Below are positions 52,829-64,000 of a stretch of DNA of 64,000 nucleotides, one piece after another. Each line of letters starts with the position of its first letter. Position 1 is the first letter of the stretch. The translations under genes were made by a program, and so were the position numbers. The notes below the pieces were generated by a model that saw only the letters and a list, made by a program, of their open reading frames with translations, did not search any database and was not told where the DNA came from. This DNA is from Aquarana catesbeiana (lineage: Eukaryota; Chordata; Amphibia; Anura; Ranidae). The stretch covers positions 74,292,557-74,356,556 of the forward strand of contig NC_133329.1 of the NCBI RefSeq assembly GCF_042186555.1, in the 5' to 3' direction.

Positions 52829-54360
52829 TGAGACCCTCCTACACATAACTACACATAAATACACATAAAAACACATAAATACTGCATTTCTATGGACATA
52901 CAGGTGATGGAATTACATTACTCAAGAGTTATTCTTCTTGATTTATTCTGTGATATTTGGTGTTTTTTTGTGGGTGAGAGTAGAATATTACCCTCAAATT
53001 TTTGGGAATTACATTTTGATTTCTGATGTTGGTACACATATCACATTTTTTGGGCTCAAATTATGAACATTTGGAAATAATAAAAAGCACAAAAAATTGT
53101 GATTTATTTTAAATTTGCATCAGTAATGGCATTGTTTGTGGATTGTAAAGACACCTGTGTGAGTTTGGGGTAAAGATTGTTGTGAGATGGAGAGTAACAA
53201 GTGAAAGTGACAGAGAAAAATATATTTTACTAAAACATCAAAACATTCCACATTGTAGTATTCTTAAAATCAAAATATTTTAAGTAGAAGCAACAATGTT
53301 GCAAAGGAAAATTTATTTCACAGAAAGATACATTTCATCTCAACATTAAAATGTTTTTTTTTTGTGAAAGTTAGAATTGTTCCATTAGAATCAATGACTG
53401 AAACTTCATTTGGACTAAAATAGAGCAGATTTTAACGTCCAAAAAATGTTCTCTAATTAGCTCTCATTTTGGTATTTACTATAGCTCCGGCTAAAAAAGA
53501 CACAAGTTAAAATGAGAGCTATTTTCAGGTCTGAGCATGCTCAGTTGTGTTGGCACCTAGTTGTCCAAAACGGGGAATTTTTCACTTCTCAGACTTTTAA
53601 AGATATTTCAGTGTAGAAATCCCTTTTTCACACAGTTTAAAAGCAGATTATCTTTAAATAATATAGCGCATATTTCAGTACCATTTAGGCAATTATATCA
53701 TGTTCTAAACATTATTTCCATGTGCAATTCTCCAGGTTTTAGCAGAGTAAGGGTTTGGGCGCTATTTGGTTTCAGGGAACTATAGTAAATTCGATTTTGG
53801 GAGTATTTTCTCACCAGCACTATAGTGAAAATTGCCGTGAATTAGCGCTAATTCACGGCAATGTGTGCGAATTAGCGCCGCGGCGCTATAGTAAATGACC
53901 CCCTATGTATAGTCAAAACATTTTTTTTTGCATAGAGTTGGAAAGAATTAAAACACCTGATTTTTTCTTTGATTTTTTTTTTTTTTTGCCATCTGGGTAC
54001 TGTTTGGGAAATTTCTCTTCACTTCTTGTCAAAGAGATGCAATAGGAAGTTAGAGGAAATCTTCAAAAGTGAGCGGTATTTTCCTGTTGAATATTTGTTT
54101 CCAGAACAAGTGGCCCCATTGAAATATTTCCCCTTACCCTTTGCTCAGGTCCAATGCCAAAATTATGGATTTAGCTCAATTTTCTTTCTTGGTACAGTCA
54201 TCACCAGTACAAATAGAGAGGTGAATCTCCCCAAAGGGGACACAGACAGCAATAAAAACTTGTATATCAAGTGATTTTTAGTAAAAAGCTCATAGAGCCA
54301 AATCACTTGACTAAAAATTCAGTAACTTTAATAGATATAAATTACCACTGTTTAAAACTA
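52829..54360. other. Non-coding AT-rich stretch
   Basis: No gene recognised. It includes short ACACATAAATAC repeats (52840-52880), a perfect palindrome (53831-53862), and near 53990-54250 a sequence resembling text at 57385-57530 and 29430-29630 (CTGTCTG.. GAGATGCAAT..), probably another dispersed repeat. Confidence 0.5.
53831..53862. repeat. Perfect 32-bp palindrome
   Basis: ATTGCCGTGAATTAGC and its exact reverse complement with no spacer. Nearby GAATTAGCGCCGCGGCGCTAT adds a second short palindrome. Likely the centre of a short inverted-repeat element. Confidence 0.9.
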
Positions 54361-54364
54361 TTAA

Positions 54365-54777
54365 AGTGGAATGCAAACCTAACACTAATTATTCTTTAAA
54401 ATGCCACCCCCATCTATCCTGTCTACCCTGTAAAAAAAAACTGTATACTTACCTTTTTTTTGTCTGCTTCGGTCCAGTCTGGTGATTCGGCAGCTCCAGT
54501 TCCCATGTGTCAGGAAGCGCTAAACAGCAGCTGGGAATTCTGAGAGCAGTGACATCACCCATAGGTTCTCATAGCCCAACCATTGTCAGTGCTCCCTCCT
54601 CTCCCCAGCATCAGCCACTTACTGACACAGAGCAGCCGGAGCTGCAGGATCACGTCACCCGAGTGGATTAAAGAAGGGTAAGTATACAGATCTTTTTTAC
54701 ACAGGGTAGGCAGGATAGGTGGGAGGACTGCGATGGATCATTTTAGAGAATAGTTTAGTGTCAGGCTAAATTCCACT
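54365..54777. mobile_element. TTAA-target MITE, 413 bp
   Basis: AGTGGAATGCAAACC and GGCTAAATTCCACT ends, TTAA on both sides (54361-54364, 54778-54781). Same group as 27549 and 40768. Confidence 0.75.
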
Positions 54778-54967
54778 TTAACACTAGAGGCAATACCACG
54801 ATCTATTACAAAGTACAGATACAACATCCTTCTACACAGCCTCCATACACATATCCTTATATTGTAAATAAAGCATGGAAAATGTATATCAGAATGTAAA
54901 AGGAGATCACAAGTGGAGCCTTTCATTGTGGTTAGAATCCAACAATTAACCCCTTGGCACCGACCAC

Positions 54968-55024
54968 ATGCAAATATGCAACCTCTCAGCGCCTGGTGCT
55001 TGGCGCTGAGGGGCCGCATATTTG
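54968..55024. repeat. Imperfect hairpin, 25-bp arms
   Basis: TGCAAATATGC..CTCTCAGCGCC pairs with GGCGCTGAG..GCATATTTGCA around TGGTGCTT. Probably the core of a common short repeat. Confidence 0.75.
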
Positions 55025-55530
55025 CAAGAATTCAAATCCAACCTATGTGTGTGATTATAAAAGTTAACAAATACACATATATTACAGTTTGGAGATTTGA
55101 CTTATCAAAGAAGCAAAGTCCATGTCTTGTTGTTTAGATTGAGATTTTATTTAGTTCATGTAACAGTATCAGTGATTAAATCATTAAAACATTAAGAACC
55201 TTGGATCTATTCCTGATTGCTCTGTTATACATTATTGTAGATTACAGGATTAATTTGACTATCTAGAGCTCGGGAGCCCAACAGAAGGCCCGCTGTGCCC
55301 TAAAACTCAATTCAGATCTGGAACAGCATGCTGAGCGCCATCCACTGACCAGATGCAGACCACCCCTCCTCCATATTGAAGTTAAAAAAGAAATGTTAAA
55401 AAAAAAATCCTGTTTTTTGTGAATTTAAAACAAACGTATCCCCATTAATTCACAGGCTCCAAATTATAAATTGAGAGATTTGAATAACATTTGCATTAAT
55501 TGAATATGTGTAAAAATAAAATTGCATAAG

Positions 55531-55924
55531 GGCACTTTCACACTGGGGCGGGGCATCAGCAGTAAAGCGCCGCTAGTTTTAGCGGCGCTTTACCGTCGCT
55601 TTAGCGGCACTTTTTGGGCGCTTTTAACCCCCCGCTAGCAGCCGAATAAAGGGTTAAAAGCATCTGCAAAGTGCTGCTGCCGAGTCGCTTTGTCGACACT
55701 GCCCATTGATTTCAATGGGCAGGGGCGCTTTAAGAGTGGTGTATACACCGCTCCTAAAGCGCCTCAAAGATGCTGCTTGCAGGACTTTTTTTAACGTCTC
55801 GCAAACGCACTGCTCCAGTGTGAAAGCCCTCAGGCTTTCACACTGGAGTGACAGGAGAGGCGCTTTACAGGTGCTATTTTTAAGGCTATAGCGCCTGTAA
55901 AGCGCCTCAGTGTGAAAGTAGCCT
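55531..55924. mobile_element. MITE with CTTTCACACTG ends, 394 bp
   Basis: GGCACTTTCACACTGGGG at left and CAGTGTGAAAGTAGCC at right are inverted; AAG may be the flanking duplication. The interior is a chain of inverted AAAGCGCC/GGCGCTTT blocks, and the same terminus recurs internally at 55818-55848 as a palindrome. Confidence 0.7.
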
Positions 55925-56201
55925 AAGTGAGTTAATGTCATTCAGAACTTTAACAATCCCAAACCTGTGAAAACATCAGAGTATTAAAGGGAATCTGTGC
56001 TTTGCCCACGCAGGCCAAATCAACAGATATTCTTTTATTCTCCTCCTCTCCAGTCAAATATACTCCCTGCTGCTCTGTCCATTCAAGGAGAGTAAAAGAA
56101 AATTCCTATGTATGCTATGAGTCAATGCAGTTGTAGCTTACAAAGTGCTAATTGACCCGGTGCTGTGTAAAGGTGGAGGGTGAGTCACCATAAGTACTTC
56201 A

Positions 56202-56679
56202 AGCGGAGTTCCACCCAAAAGTGGAACTTCCACTCATCAGATTCCTCCCCCCCTCCGGTGACACAGTTGGCACCTTTCAGGGGGGAGGGGGGTACAGATA
56301 CCTGTATATTACAGGTATCTGTACCCACTTCCGGCATAGATAGCTGCAGAATCTGCGGTTATTTACGCCACTTCCTGCGCCCTCCCCGCTGCCTGCTGGG
56401 AAACACACGGGTCCCAGAGGCAGCAGGGACCATCCGTATTGCGCTGCGCGACTTGCGCATGCGCAGTAGGGAACCGGGAAGTGAAGCCGCACGGCTTCAC
56501 TTCCTGATTCCCTTACCGAAGATGGAGGCGGCAGCACCCGAGGACGGAGAGACGGTTCGGCCTCGGGTGCCGACATCACGGGCGCCTTGGACAGGTAAGT
56601 GTCCATGTTTTAAAAGTCAGCAGCTGCAGTATTTGTAGCTGCTGACTTTTAAAAAAAAAAATTTTGGCGGCGCTCCGCT
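56202..56679. mobile_element. TTAA-group MITE with TTCA target, 478 bp
   Basis: AGCGGAGTTCCACCC and GGCGCTCCGCT ends, TTCA on both sides (56198-56201, 56680-56683). The internal palindrome AGTCAGCAGCTGCAGTATTT is shared with 40768-41255. The duplicated TTCA shows this group tolerates a deviation from TTAA. Confidence 0.75.
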
Positions 56680-56831
56680 TTCAGTAATATACTGAGTATT
56701 TCAGTTGTAACTGAATGGAGAGCAGGGGAGAGAAGAAAGGGAAAGTATGCACTGGGGAGGTTGAAAGTTCAGCTTTTTCCCCCAAACATGTGGCACCACT
56801 TATTACCCCTCTGACATATCTTCCAGTTTTC

Positions 56832-57289
56832 TTACAAGATTGAACATTTTTCTTTCTCTTTTCTCAAATTTTCTTCCAAGTCTCTCACTTTAGCCTTTTC
56901 TTCCAAGTCTCTCACTTTAGCCTTTTCTTCCAAGTCTCTCACTTTAGACTGTGACTCTTCCAGTTCTATCTTTAGCATCCTCACCTGTCTATCATTCTCT
57001 TCTTTCTCATCCTTGATTTGCTCAGCCACATTCTTAGCAAATATGTCAGACTGGTTCCCCCCCCCCCTTTGCTGGATGGCATGTTCTGTCTCATTCATAC
57101 AAACTTCCAGGAAGCGGAGGAATTGATCATCAGCCTCTCGGCTCCTCGTTGGGCTGTTTTCGGTGTAATTCTTCAGACAAATTTTGTTAGTGCACCCCAT
57201 CTCTCCAAATTTTTCTGTGATTGGTTCAACATTTCCAGATCTGGTGTTTGGGGGGTCTACATTGGTGATCACAATGATAGGTGTGATTC
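56832..57289 (-). CDS. Last exon of a G-domain protein with coiled coil and CaaX box (host gene)
   Basis: The only plausible host coding sequence. The minus-strand exon begins after a splice acceptor (T-rich tract then AAACAG, boundary at 57289) and stays open to a stop at 56832, about 152 codons. It opens with TPIIVITNVDPP, where TNVD fits the G4 nucleotide-specificity motif. Then comes LKNYTENSPTRSREADDQF, a layout I associate with IFI44-like GTPases, and a long charged helix ending in three tandem copies of KVRDLEEKA. The last residues CSIL form a CaaX prenylation box, as in some interferon-induced GTPases. Upstream exons with the P-loop would lie to the right but are not in the window up to 64000. 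It may be a working exon or a relic. Confidence 0.65.
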
Positions 57290-57540
57290 CTGTTTATCAA
57301 GACAAAATGACAAAGCATTAAAGCCTGTGTGCAGCCAAAACTTTCTTTTTGGGTTAGAGAAGAGTTGAAACCCCTGTGAGTTTATTTTTTTTGCTGTCTG
57401 TGTTCCATTGAGGAGATTTTCTTAACTTTTTGCTCCAGAGATGCAATTGGGTATAAGAAATTCCTACGAATGAGGAGAATTTCCCTCTTACTTGTCACCA
57501 GAACAGGTGTCTCTTTTGCAGGGGAATACCTACGGATCAT
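57290..57540 (-). other. Probable intron start of the G-domain gene
   Basis: No frame continues upstream of the acceptor. 57385-57530 resembles a dispersed sequence also near 53990. Confidence 0.4.
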
Positions 57541-58268
57541 GGGGCCTTTTAAATCTGTTTATTAATGTAATAAACACAAACCAAAATAACAATTAGACAA
57601 ACAAGACAAGACCAGTACATATCTCGATGGTGAAACCCTCGTGGGTAAACATCACATTGAGCAAGGAACAAGATACAAGTAACAAGGGTTACACCATGTA
57701 TTTTGAGGGTGCTTCTATCTATACTATCAGACATTATTACATGAAAAACAACAAAGTAAAAAAAAAACATATAAGAGATGTCAGAGAAACTAACCAGACT
57801 TAATAAGTAGGATGTCTTTGCAACATGTCCGAGGCGGTCTAGGGCTCTGCTAAACATTTACGCCATACCTTGTCATATTTTTTAGGGCAACTTCTATTTG
57901 TGTAGGTGTCTTTGTTTAGAGGTAGGTTGTTCACAAGCTGTTTCCAAAAGGAGAGGTATGGGTGAGAGGGCTATTTCCACTGCATTGTAATGGTCTTCCT
58001 GGCATAAAACAGGAGCAGACTAACCAGAGTTTGCTCCGTTACGGTTGGAACTAGATTTTCAACAAGGCCTAACAAGCAAACACCCATGGAGGGTTGTATT
58101 GAGATAGATGTAACTAGGTTAATCAAGCACCCAATATCAAACAAAACACCAGGACAGGACCAAAGTATGTGGGAGAAATCTCCTGGAGAGTTACCGCACC
58201 TCCAACACTCCGACGAACTGGATGGGTTCATCTTGTGGAGTCTGTAGGGGGTGAAGTAGGCTCTGTGT
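57541..58268 (-). pseudogene. L1 ORF2 C-terminus and 3' region, left part
   Basis: Minus-strand end of L1 ORF2. After the hAT junction it reads AYFTPYRLHKMNPSSS, then ECWRCGNSPGDFSHILWSCP, the Cys-rich zinc-knuckle-like block of the L1 C-terminus, then LLFYARKTITMQWK. A stop follows, and the frame goes on to KKYDKVWRKCLAEP before the 3' untranslated part. The C-terminal region helps in RNA binding during target-primed reverse transcription. The upstream part continues beyond the hAT at 63552. Confidence 0.85.
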
Positions 58269-58299
58269 CATAGACGTGCCCACGGGGTGTGCCGGGGGT

Positions 58300-59700
58300 G
58301 CCCAGGCACACCCTAATCATTCAGTCCTGTCTGTGTCTTAACAAGTTTTGTCAGTGCTAAATGCCTGCAACATCTGTCCTGTCTCTGTGTAACTCAGTCA
58401 CCACCACTGCGGCCAGTAAAAACAGCTGTGCTGCGAGTGGGAGGTGATTGAGCAGGGAACTAGGACCTCAGCTGCGGAGTAAGCCAGCCGCATTTTCCGA
58501 TGCAGCTTCTATAGTTCTGGCTGCAGGTCCTCACAGTAGCCGCCCCCCCCCCCCCCCTCCAGCTTCTCTCTCCCTGGAAGCAGCGGACTAGCAGAGCGTG
58601 AGAGCGGCAGACGAGTGGCTGCAGCCTGCTGGATCCAGGTAATGATTGCATTTAGAAGCTTCCAATCTCGTTTTTTCTACCTACCCCAAGTCTTATGTAT
58701 GTTCAATCTGTGCCCTCATTCACTTAGATCCTCCCCCATCTCCAGTGCTGTCTGCCCAGAGAACATGGAGGAGGGGCACTGCTAGTGCCAGGTGCTGCTG
58801 ACACTGTGCAGGGAAGGGGGTGAGCTGAGCTCATGTTCTAAGAAAAGTCAATTTGGAGAGGTAAGCTGACAGTTTCACATCAGAACTATTCAGGAGGATT
58901 TGTTTGCAGTTTGATGAGGAAGATTAAGCTAATAGGAGGATTGGAAGAACAGAGTGTGTGTATGGGGGAGTCGGCTGAGTCTTCAGCCTTGCTCACAGCT
59001 AACAGATATCTTGGATGCTGCACTTATCACTATATAAACAACCCCCACACCCTGTGTGTGTCCAGATAATCTGAAGAAACTTTATAACCATTCAATTTAA
59101 CCCCGTGTTCTTCAAACTCTGTACAACATGTAAATTCCCCACATAAACTAAACACTCTCTATACAATTTAACTGTCCTCAATAATCAGAGCAGAGCACAG
59201 TGTTCACATGTACATGGTAGTGCAATTGTATGAACACTGATTATTTAGAGAATAATGATTTTTTCTATTGAGAATTGTTATTTTGCATCTACTCAGTTAG
59301 GCTTTTTTTAAAGCACTCACAGGCATTGTTTTCATGAATTACATGTAGGGCAGCCCATTAATTTCAATGGGCTGCCCTACGCACAAGTATCATGGAAAAG
59401 AAGTCCTGAATCTTTTCCAAAAGTGTGCGGCACCCTGTAGTTTGGTCCACATGTTTGCAGATGCATGGAGGTGCCAATAACAAACAATGGCACTGCTGCA
59501 CATCTGGATAAGGGCAGCACATTTCTTTGCATGTTTGGAAAGCATGCAATTTTGTATGCGTTACCCACACGCATAGATGTGAACTTAGCCTTAGAGTGTT
59601 TCGTTTTTTTACTGTGAATTTACACTTTGGATTTTACAGAGTTTGGATCAATACAGGGTTAAATTGAATGGTTATACATTAACTTTGCATGATCTGGAAA
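58300..59700. other. Unique interior of the hAT element, non-coding
   Basis: No domain in any frame. A short palindrome GGGCAGCCCATT..AATGGGCTGCCC lies at 59348-59379. Confidence 0.5.
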
Positions 59701-59714
59701 CCACATACACAGAG

Positions 59715-62700
59715 TGCTCTCACTCTCATACCTCCCACACTCCTTGTACATACTGCTCACTCTCATACCTCCCACACTCCTCTCCTGTACATACTGCTCA
59801 CTCTCATACCTCCCACACTCCTCTCCTGTACATACTGCTCACTCTCATACCTCCCACACTCCTTTCCTGTACAGACTGCTCACTCTCATACCTCCCACAC
59901 TCCTCTCCTGTACATACTGCTCACTCTCATACCTCCCACACTCCTTTCCTGTACAGACTGCTCACTCTCATACCTCCCACACTCCTCTCCTGTACATACT
60001 GCTCACTCTCATACTTCCCACACTCCTCTCCTGTACATACTGCTCACTCTCATACTTCCCACACTCCTCTCCTATACATACTGCTCACTCTCATACCTCC
60101 CACACTCCTTTCCTGTACATACTGCTCACTCTCATACCTCCCACACTCCTCTCCTGTACATACTGCTCACTCTCATACCTCCCACACTCCTCTCCTGTAC
60201 ATACTGCTCACTCTCATACCTCCCACACTCCTCTCCTGTACATACTGCTCACTCTCATACCTCCCACACTCCTCTCCTGTACATACTGCTCACTCTCATA
60301 CTTCCCACACTCCTCTCCTATACATACTGCTCACTCTCATACCTCCCACACTCCTCTCCTGTACATACTGCTCACTCTCATACCTCCCACACTCCTCTCC
60401 TGTACATACTGCTCACTCTCATACCTCCCACACTCCTCTCCTGTACATACTGCTCACTCTCATACTTCCCACACTCCTCTCCTATACATACTGCTCACTC
60501 TCATACCTCCCACACTCCTCTCCTGTACATACTGCTCACTCTCATACCTCCCACACTCCTCTCCTGTGCAAAGTGCCCACTGTCATACCCCGCACACTCC
60601 TCTCCTGTACATAGTGCCCATTATCATATCCTCCACACTCCTCTCCTGTACATACTGCTCACTCTCATACCTCCCACACTCCTCTCCTGTACATAGTGCC
60701 CATTGTAATATCCTCCACACTCCTCTCCTGTACATACTGCTCACTCTCATACCCCCACACTCCTCTCCTGTACATACTGCTCACTCTCATACCTCCCACA
60801 CTCCTTTCCTGTACAGACTGCTCACTCTCATACCTCCCACACTCCTCTCCTGTACATACTGCTCACTCTCATACTTCCCACACTCCTCTCCTGTACATAC
60901 TGCTCACTCTCATACTTCCCACACTCCTCTCCTATACATACTGCTCACTCTCATACCTCCCACACTCCTCTCCTGTACATACTGCTCACTCTCATACCTC
61001 CCACACTCCTCTCCTGTACATACTGCTCACTCTCATACCTCCCACACTCCTCTCCTGTACATACTGCTCACTCTCATACCTCCCACACTCCTCTCCTGTA
61101 CATACTGCTCACTCTCATACTTCCCACACTCCTCTCCTATACATACTGCTCACTCTCATACCTCCCACACTCCTCTCCTGTACATACTGCTCACTCTCAT
61201 ACCTCCCACACTCCTCTCCTGTACATACTGCTCACTCTCATACCTCCCACACTCCTCTCCTGTACATACTGCTCACTCTCATACTTCCCACACTCCTCTC
61301 CTATACATACTGCTCACTCTCATACCTCCCACACTCCTCTCCTGTACATACTGCTCACTCTCATACCTCCCACACTCCTCTCCTGTACATACTGCTCACT
61401 CTCATACCTCCCACACTCCTCTCCTGTACATACTGCTCACTCTCATACCTCCCACACTCCTCTCCTGTACATACTGCTCACTCTCATACCTCCCACACTC
61501 CTCTCCTGTACATACTGCTCACTCTCATACCTCCCACACTCCTCTCCTGTGCAAAGTGCCCACTGTCATACCCCGCACACTCCTCTCCTGTACATAGTGC
61601 CCATTGTCATATCCTCCACACTCCTCTCCTGTACATACTGCTCACTCTCATACCTCCCACACTCCTCTCCTGTACATAGTGCCCATTGTCATATCCTCCA
61701 CACTCCTCTCCTGTACATACTGCTCACTCTCATACCCCCACACTCCTCTCCTGTACATACTGCTCACTCTCATACCCCCCACACTCCTCTCCTGTACATA
61801 GTGCCCACTGTCATACCCCCCACACTCCTCTCCTGTACACAGTGCCCATTGTCATACCTCCCACACTCCTCTCCTGTACATACTGCTCACTCCCATACCT
61901 TCCACACTCCTCTCCTGTACATACTGCTCACTCTCATACCTCCCACACTCCTCTCCTGTACATACTGCTCACTCCCATACCTCCCACATTCCTCTCCTGT
62001 ACATACTGCTCACTCTCATACCTCCCACACTCCTCTCCTGTACATACTGCTCACTCTCATATCCCCCACACTCCTCTTCTGTACATAGTGCCCACTGTCA
62101 TACCCCCCACACTCCTCTCCTGTACATAGTGCCCATTGTCATACTTCCCACACTCCTCTCCTGTACATAGTGCTCACTCTCATACCCTCCACACTCCTCT
62201 CCTGTACATACTGCTCACTCTCATACCCTCCACACTCCTCTCCTGTACATAGTGCCCATTGTCATACCTCCCACACTCCTCTCCTGTACATACTGCTCAC
62301 TCTCATACCTCCCACACTCCTCTCCTGTACATACTGTTCACTCTCATAGTCCCCCACACTCCTCTCCTGTACATAGTGCCCATTGTCATACCTCCCACAC
62401 TCCTCTCCTGTACATACTGCTCACTCTCATACCCCCACACTCCTCTCCTGTACATACTGCTCACTCTCATACCCCCCCACACTTCTCTCCTGTACATAGT
62501 GCCCATTGTCACACCTCCCACACTCATCTCCTGTACATACTGCTCACTCTCATACCCCCCACACTTCTCTCCTGTACATAGTGCCCATTGTCATACCCCC
62601 CCACACTCCTCTCCTGTACATAGTGCCCATTGTCATACCCCCCCACACTCCTCTCCTGTACATAGTGCCCATTGTCACACCTCCCACACTCATCTCCTCT

Positions 62701-63300
62701 ACATACTGCTCACTCTCATACCTCCCACACTCCTCTCCTGTACATACTGCTCACTCCCATACCTCCCACACTCCTCTCCTGTACATACTGCTCACTCTCA
62801 TAGTCCCCCACACTCCTCTCCTGTACATAGTGCCCATTGTCATACCTCCCACACTCCTCTCCGGTACATACTGCTCACTCTCATACCCCCCACACTCCTC
62901 TCCTGTACATACTGCTCACTCTCATACCCCCCACACTTTTCTCCTGTACATAGTGCCCATTGTCATACCCCCCCACACTCCTCTCCTGTACATAGTGCCC
63001 ATTGTCACACCTCCCACACTCATCTCCTGTACATACTGCTCACTCTCATACCCCCCACACTTCTCTCCTGTACATAGTGCCCATTGTCACACCTCCCACA
63101 CTCATCTCCTGTACATACTGCTCACTCTCATACCTCCCACACTCCTCTCCTGTACATACTGCTCACTCTCATACCCCCCCACGCTCCTCTCCTGTACATA
63201 GTGCCCATTGTCACACCTCCCACACTCCTCCCCTGTACATACTGCTCACTCTCATACCTCCCACTCATACCTCCCATACTCCTTTCATGTACATAGTGTC
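59715..63300 (+). repeat. 41-bp minisatellite array, about 87 copies
   Basis: Unit CTGCTCACTCTCATACCTCC plus CACACTCCTCTCCTGTACATA. Variants (AGTGCCCATTGTCATATCCT, ACTTCCC, CTATACATA, CCCCC) recur in blocks, showing higher-order duplication, e.g. 59960-60600 resembles 60830-61560. Because 41 leaves a remainder of two on division by three and the unit lacks stops in all three plus frames, each frame stays open for hundreds of codons (up to 627). None is a gene. Confidence 0.95.
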
Positions 63301-63416
63301 CACTCTCTTACCCTCCACATTTTGCACTTTTCTTTCACTGTGCCAGCCGGGAGATGGGAAAGACCTTTCTTATATTATAAAACGTTTGCTCGTATTTATT
63401 TATAAGAATATATACA

Positions 63417-63419
<3 letters not shown>

Positions 63420-63459
<40 letters not shown>

Positions 63460-63482
63460 CATACGTACATACATACACACAT
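63420..63482 (+). repeat. GT/AT/CA microsatellite
   Basis: GTGTGTGT run followed by ATATATAC and ACATACACAC, at the right side of the hAT element. Confidence 0.9.
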
Positions 63483-63551
63483 ACTCGCATGTGCGTTTGA
63501 GTTTTGGTGCACACCCTAATGCGATAGGCTGCGCACACCTATGCTCTGTGT

Positions 63552-64000
63552 ACTTTTTAAATTGTACGAGTCAATCACGTAATGAGACCAAAGTATGGAA
63601 GGAGAGATCCCAAACATCATCCCAATCATCGTTGTCCATTTCCGTAATGTCGCGCTGCCAACAGGTCCAAAGCCCTTCTAAGGGGGTAAGGACACAAAAA
63701 TGAAATGGGAGTAGAGATAGGAGGTAGGTTTCTCATCACACTCTGAGCAGAGCAACTGCTCCAATTCCGATTAGACAACCATACAGGAGGATTGCGGGAA
63801 TTGAGTGATGAAGGCATGAGTGAACTATAGATAGCGAAAAAGATAATTTGTGGAAATATTAAAATTGGAGGAGAGTTGAGAGAGGGGAACTAAAGAATGT
63901 TGCGAAACCACTTGAGATATCATCTTAATATTATACTTAGTCCAAGCATATGAATCTGGTAGCATATAGAAATGGGGCAGGGTAGGGTTAAGCCATATTG
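63552..64000 (-). pseudogene. L1 ORF2, part upstream of the hAT insertion
   Basis: Minus strand reads WDDVWDLSFHTLVSLRD before the junction, then after one stop LVQFKKYTE, which leads into the ORF2 C-terminus at 58268. This confirms one L1 interrupted by the hAT. Further right the frame is broken by several shifts and the copy leaves the window. Confidence 0.7.

Larger units (their letters stand above)
58269..63543. mobile_element. Non-autonomous hAT element, 5.3 kb, minisatellite-filled
   Basis: Ends CATAGACGTGCCCACGG and GCTGCGCACACCTATG are imperfect inverted repeats flanked by an exact 8-bp duplication CTCTGTGT (58261-58268, 63544-63551). GCACACCCTAAT occurs near both ends. Both sides are L1 ORF2, and the L1 frame resumes across the insert. 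The interior has 1.4 kb of unique non-coding sequence (58300-59700) and a long 41-bp array. No transposase was found. Confidence 0.85.

Noticed and set aside
57018..57368. Plus-strand 116-codon frame antisense to the host exon
   Set aside because: It is antisense to the minus-strand exon that has a splice acceptor, coiled coil and CaaX end; no motif of its own.
59643..63703. Open frames of 147-627 codons rich in His, Ser, Thr, Pro, Leu
   Set aside because: They are translations of the 41-bp minisatellite in three frames; the unit has no stop in any plus frame. No start context, domain or codon bias supports a gene.

Overview
The window looks like a stretch of a large, repeat-rich amphibian genome, most probably a true frog (Ranidae). 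Almost everything in it is a transposable element. The families fit a frog: Ngaro, hAT, Tc1, Penelope-like, Gmr1-type Gypsy and L1 elements, plus short inverted-repeat elements of kinds I associate with ranid sequence (ends TGCCCTGTACACAC, AGCGGAGTTCCACCC, CCGTATTTATCGGCG). The species call is recognition plus inference, not a database result. I found one piece of a probable host gene: the last exon of a G-domain protein with a coiled coil and a C-terminal CaaX box, at 56832-57289 on the minus strand.

Layout. 1-1800: a minus-strand L1 with a broken ORF1. 1800-6976: fragments, a 172-bp hairpin, and an L1-like 3' end (4974-6085, 11-bp target duplication) carrying a Harbinger-type element. 6993-26849: a deep nest. 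Two inverted Penelope-type terminal sequences are flanked by a 16-bp direct repeat. The left arm was entered by an LTR retroelement, now a solo LTR (4-bp duplication). The solo LTR was entered by an endogenous retrovirus (two 464-bp LTRs, 5-bp duplication). The retroviral gag was entered by a nearly complete 6.9-kb Ngaro element with gag-like, RT-RNase H, tyrosine recombinase and SGNH-hydrolase frames and split direct repeats. The right arm holds a Tc1 element. 27549-36360: TTAA-target elements and a 7.6-kb autonomous-type hAT with a broken BED-finger transposase. 36483-42700: a mariner-like element, an old ranid repeat and a Gmr1-like Gypsy (LTR, SCAN-like gag, protease) cut by a TTAA element and a Penelope-type piece. 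42700-51740: two different Penelope-like elements head to head, each with a GIY-YIG domain and each interrupted by a DNA element. 51740-56680: a fold-back Tc1, a tRNA-derived SINE and several short inverted-repeat elements. 56832-57289: the host exon. 57540-64000: an L1 ORF2 split by a 5.3-kb non-autonomous hAT made largely of a 41-bp minisatellite.

The genes do not form a pathway; each coding frame served its own element and nearly all are frameshifted. The two signals I rate highest are the Ngaro element with its SGNH hydrolase frame inside a retroviral gag, and the recurring head-to-head pairing of Penelope-type sequences with hammerhead-ribozyme-like motifs near their outer ends. Order of insertion can be read from target duplications and from reading frames that close across the insertions.
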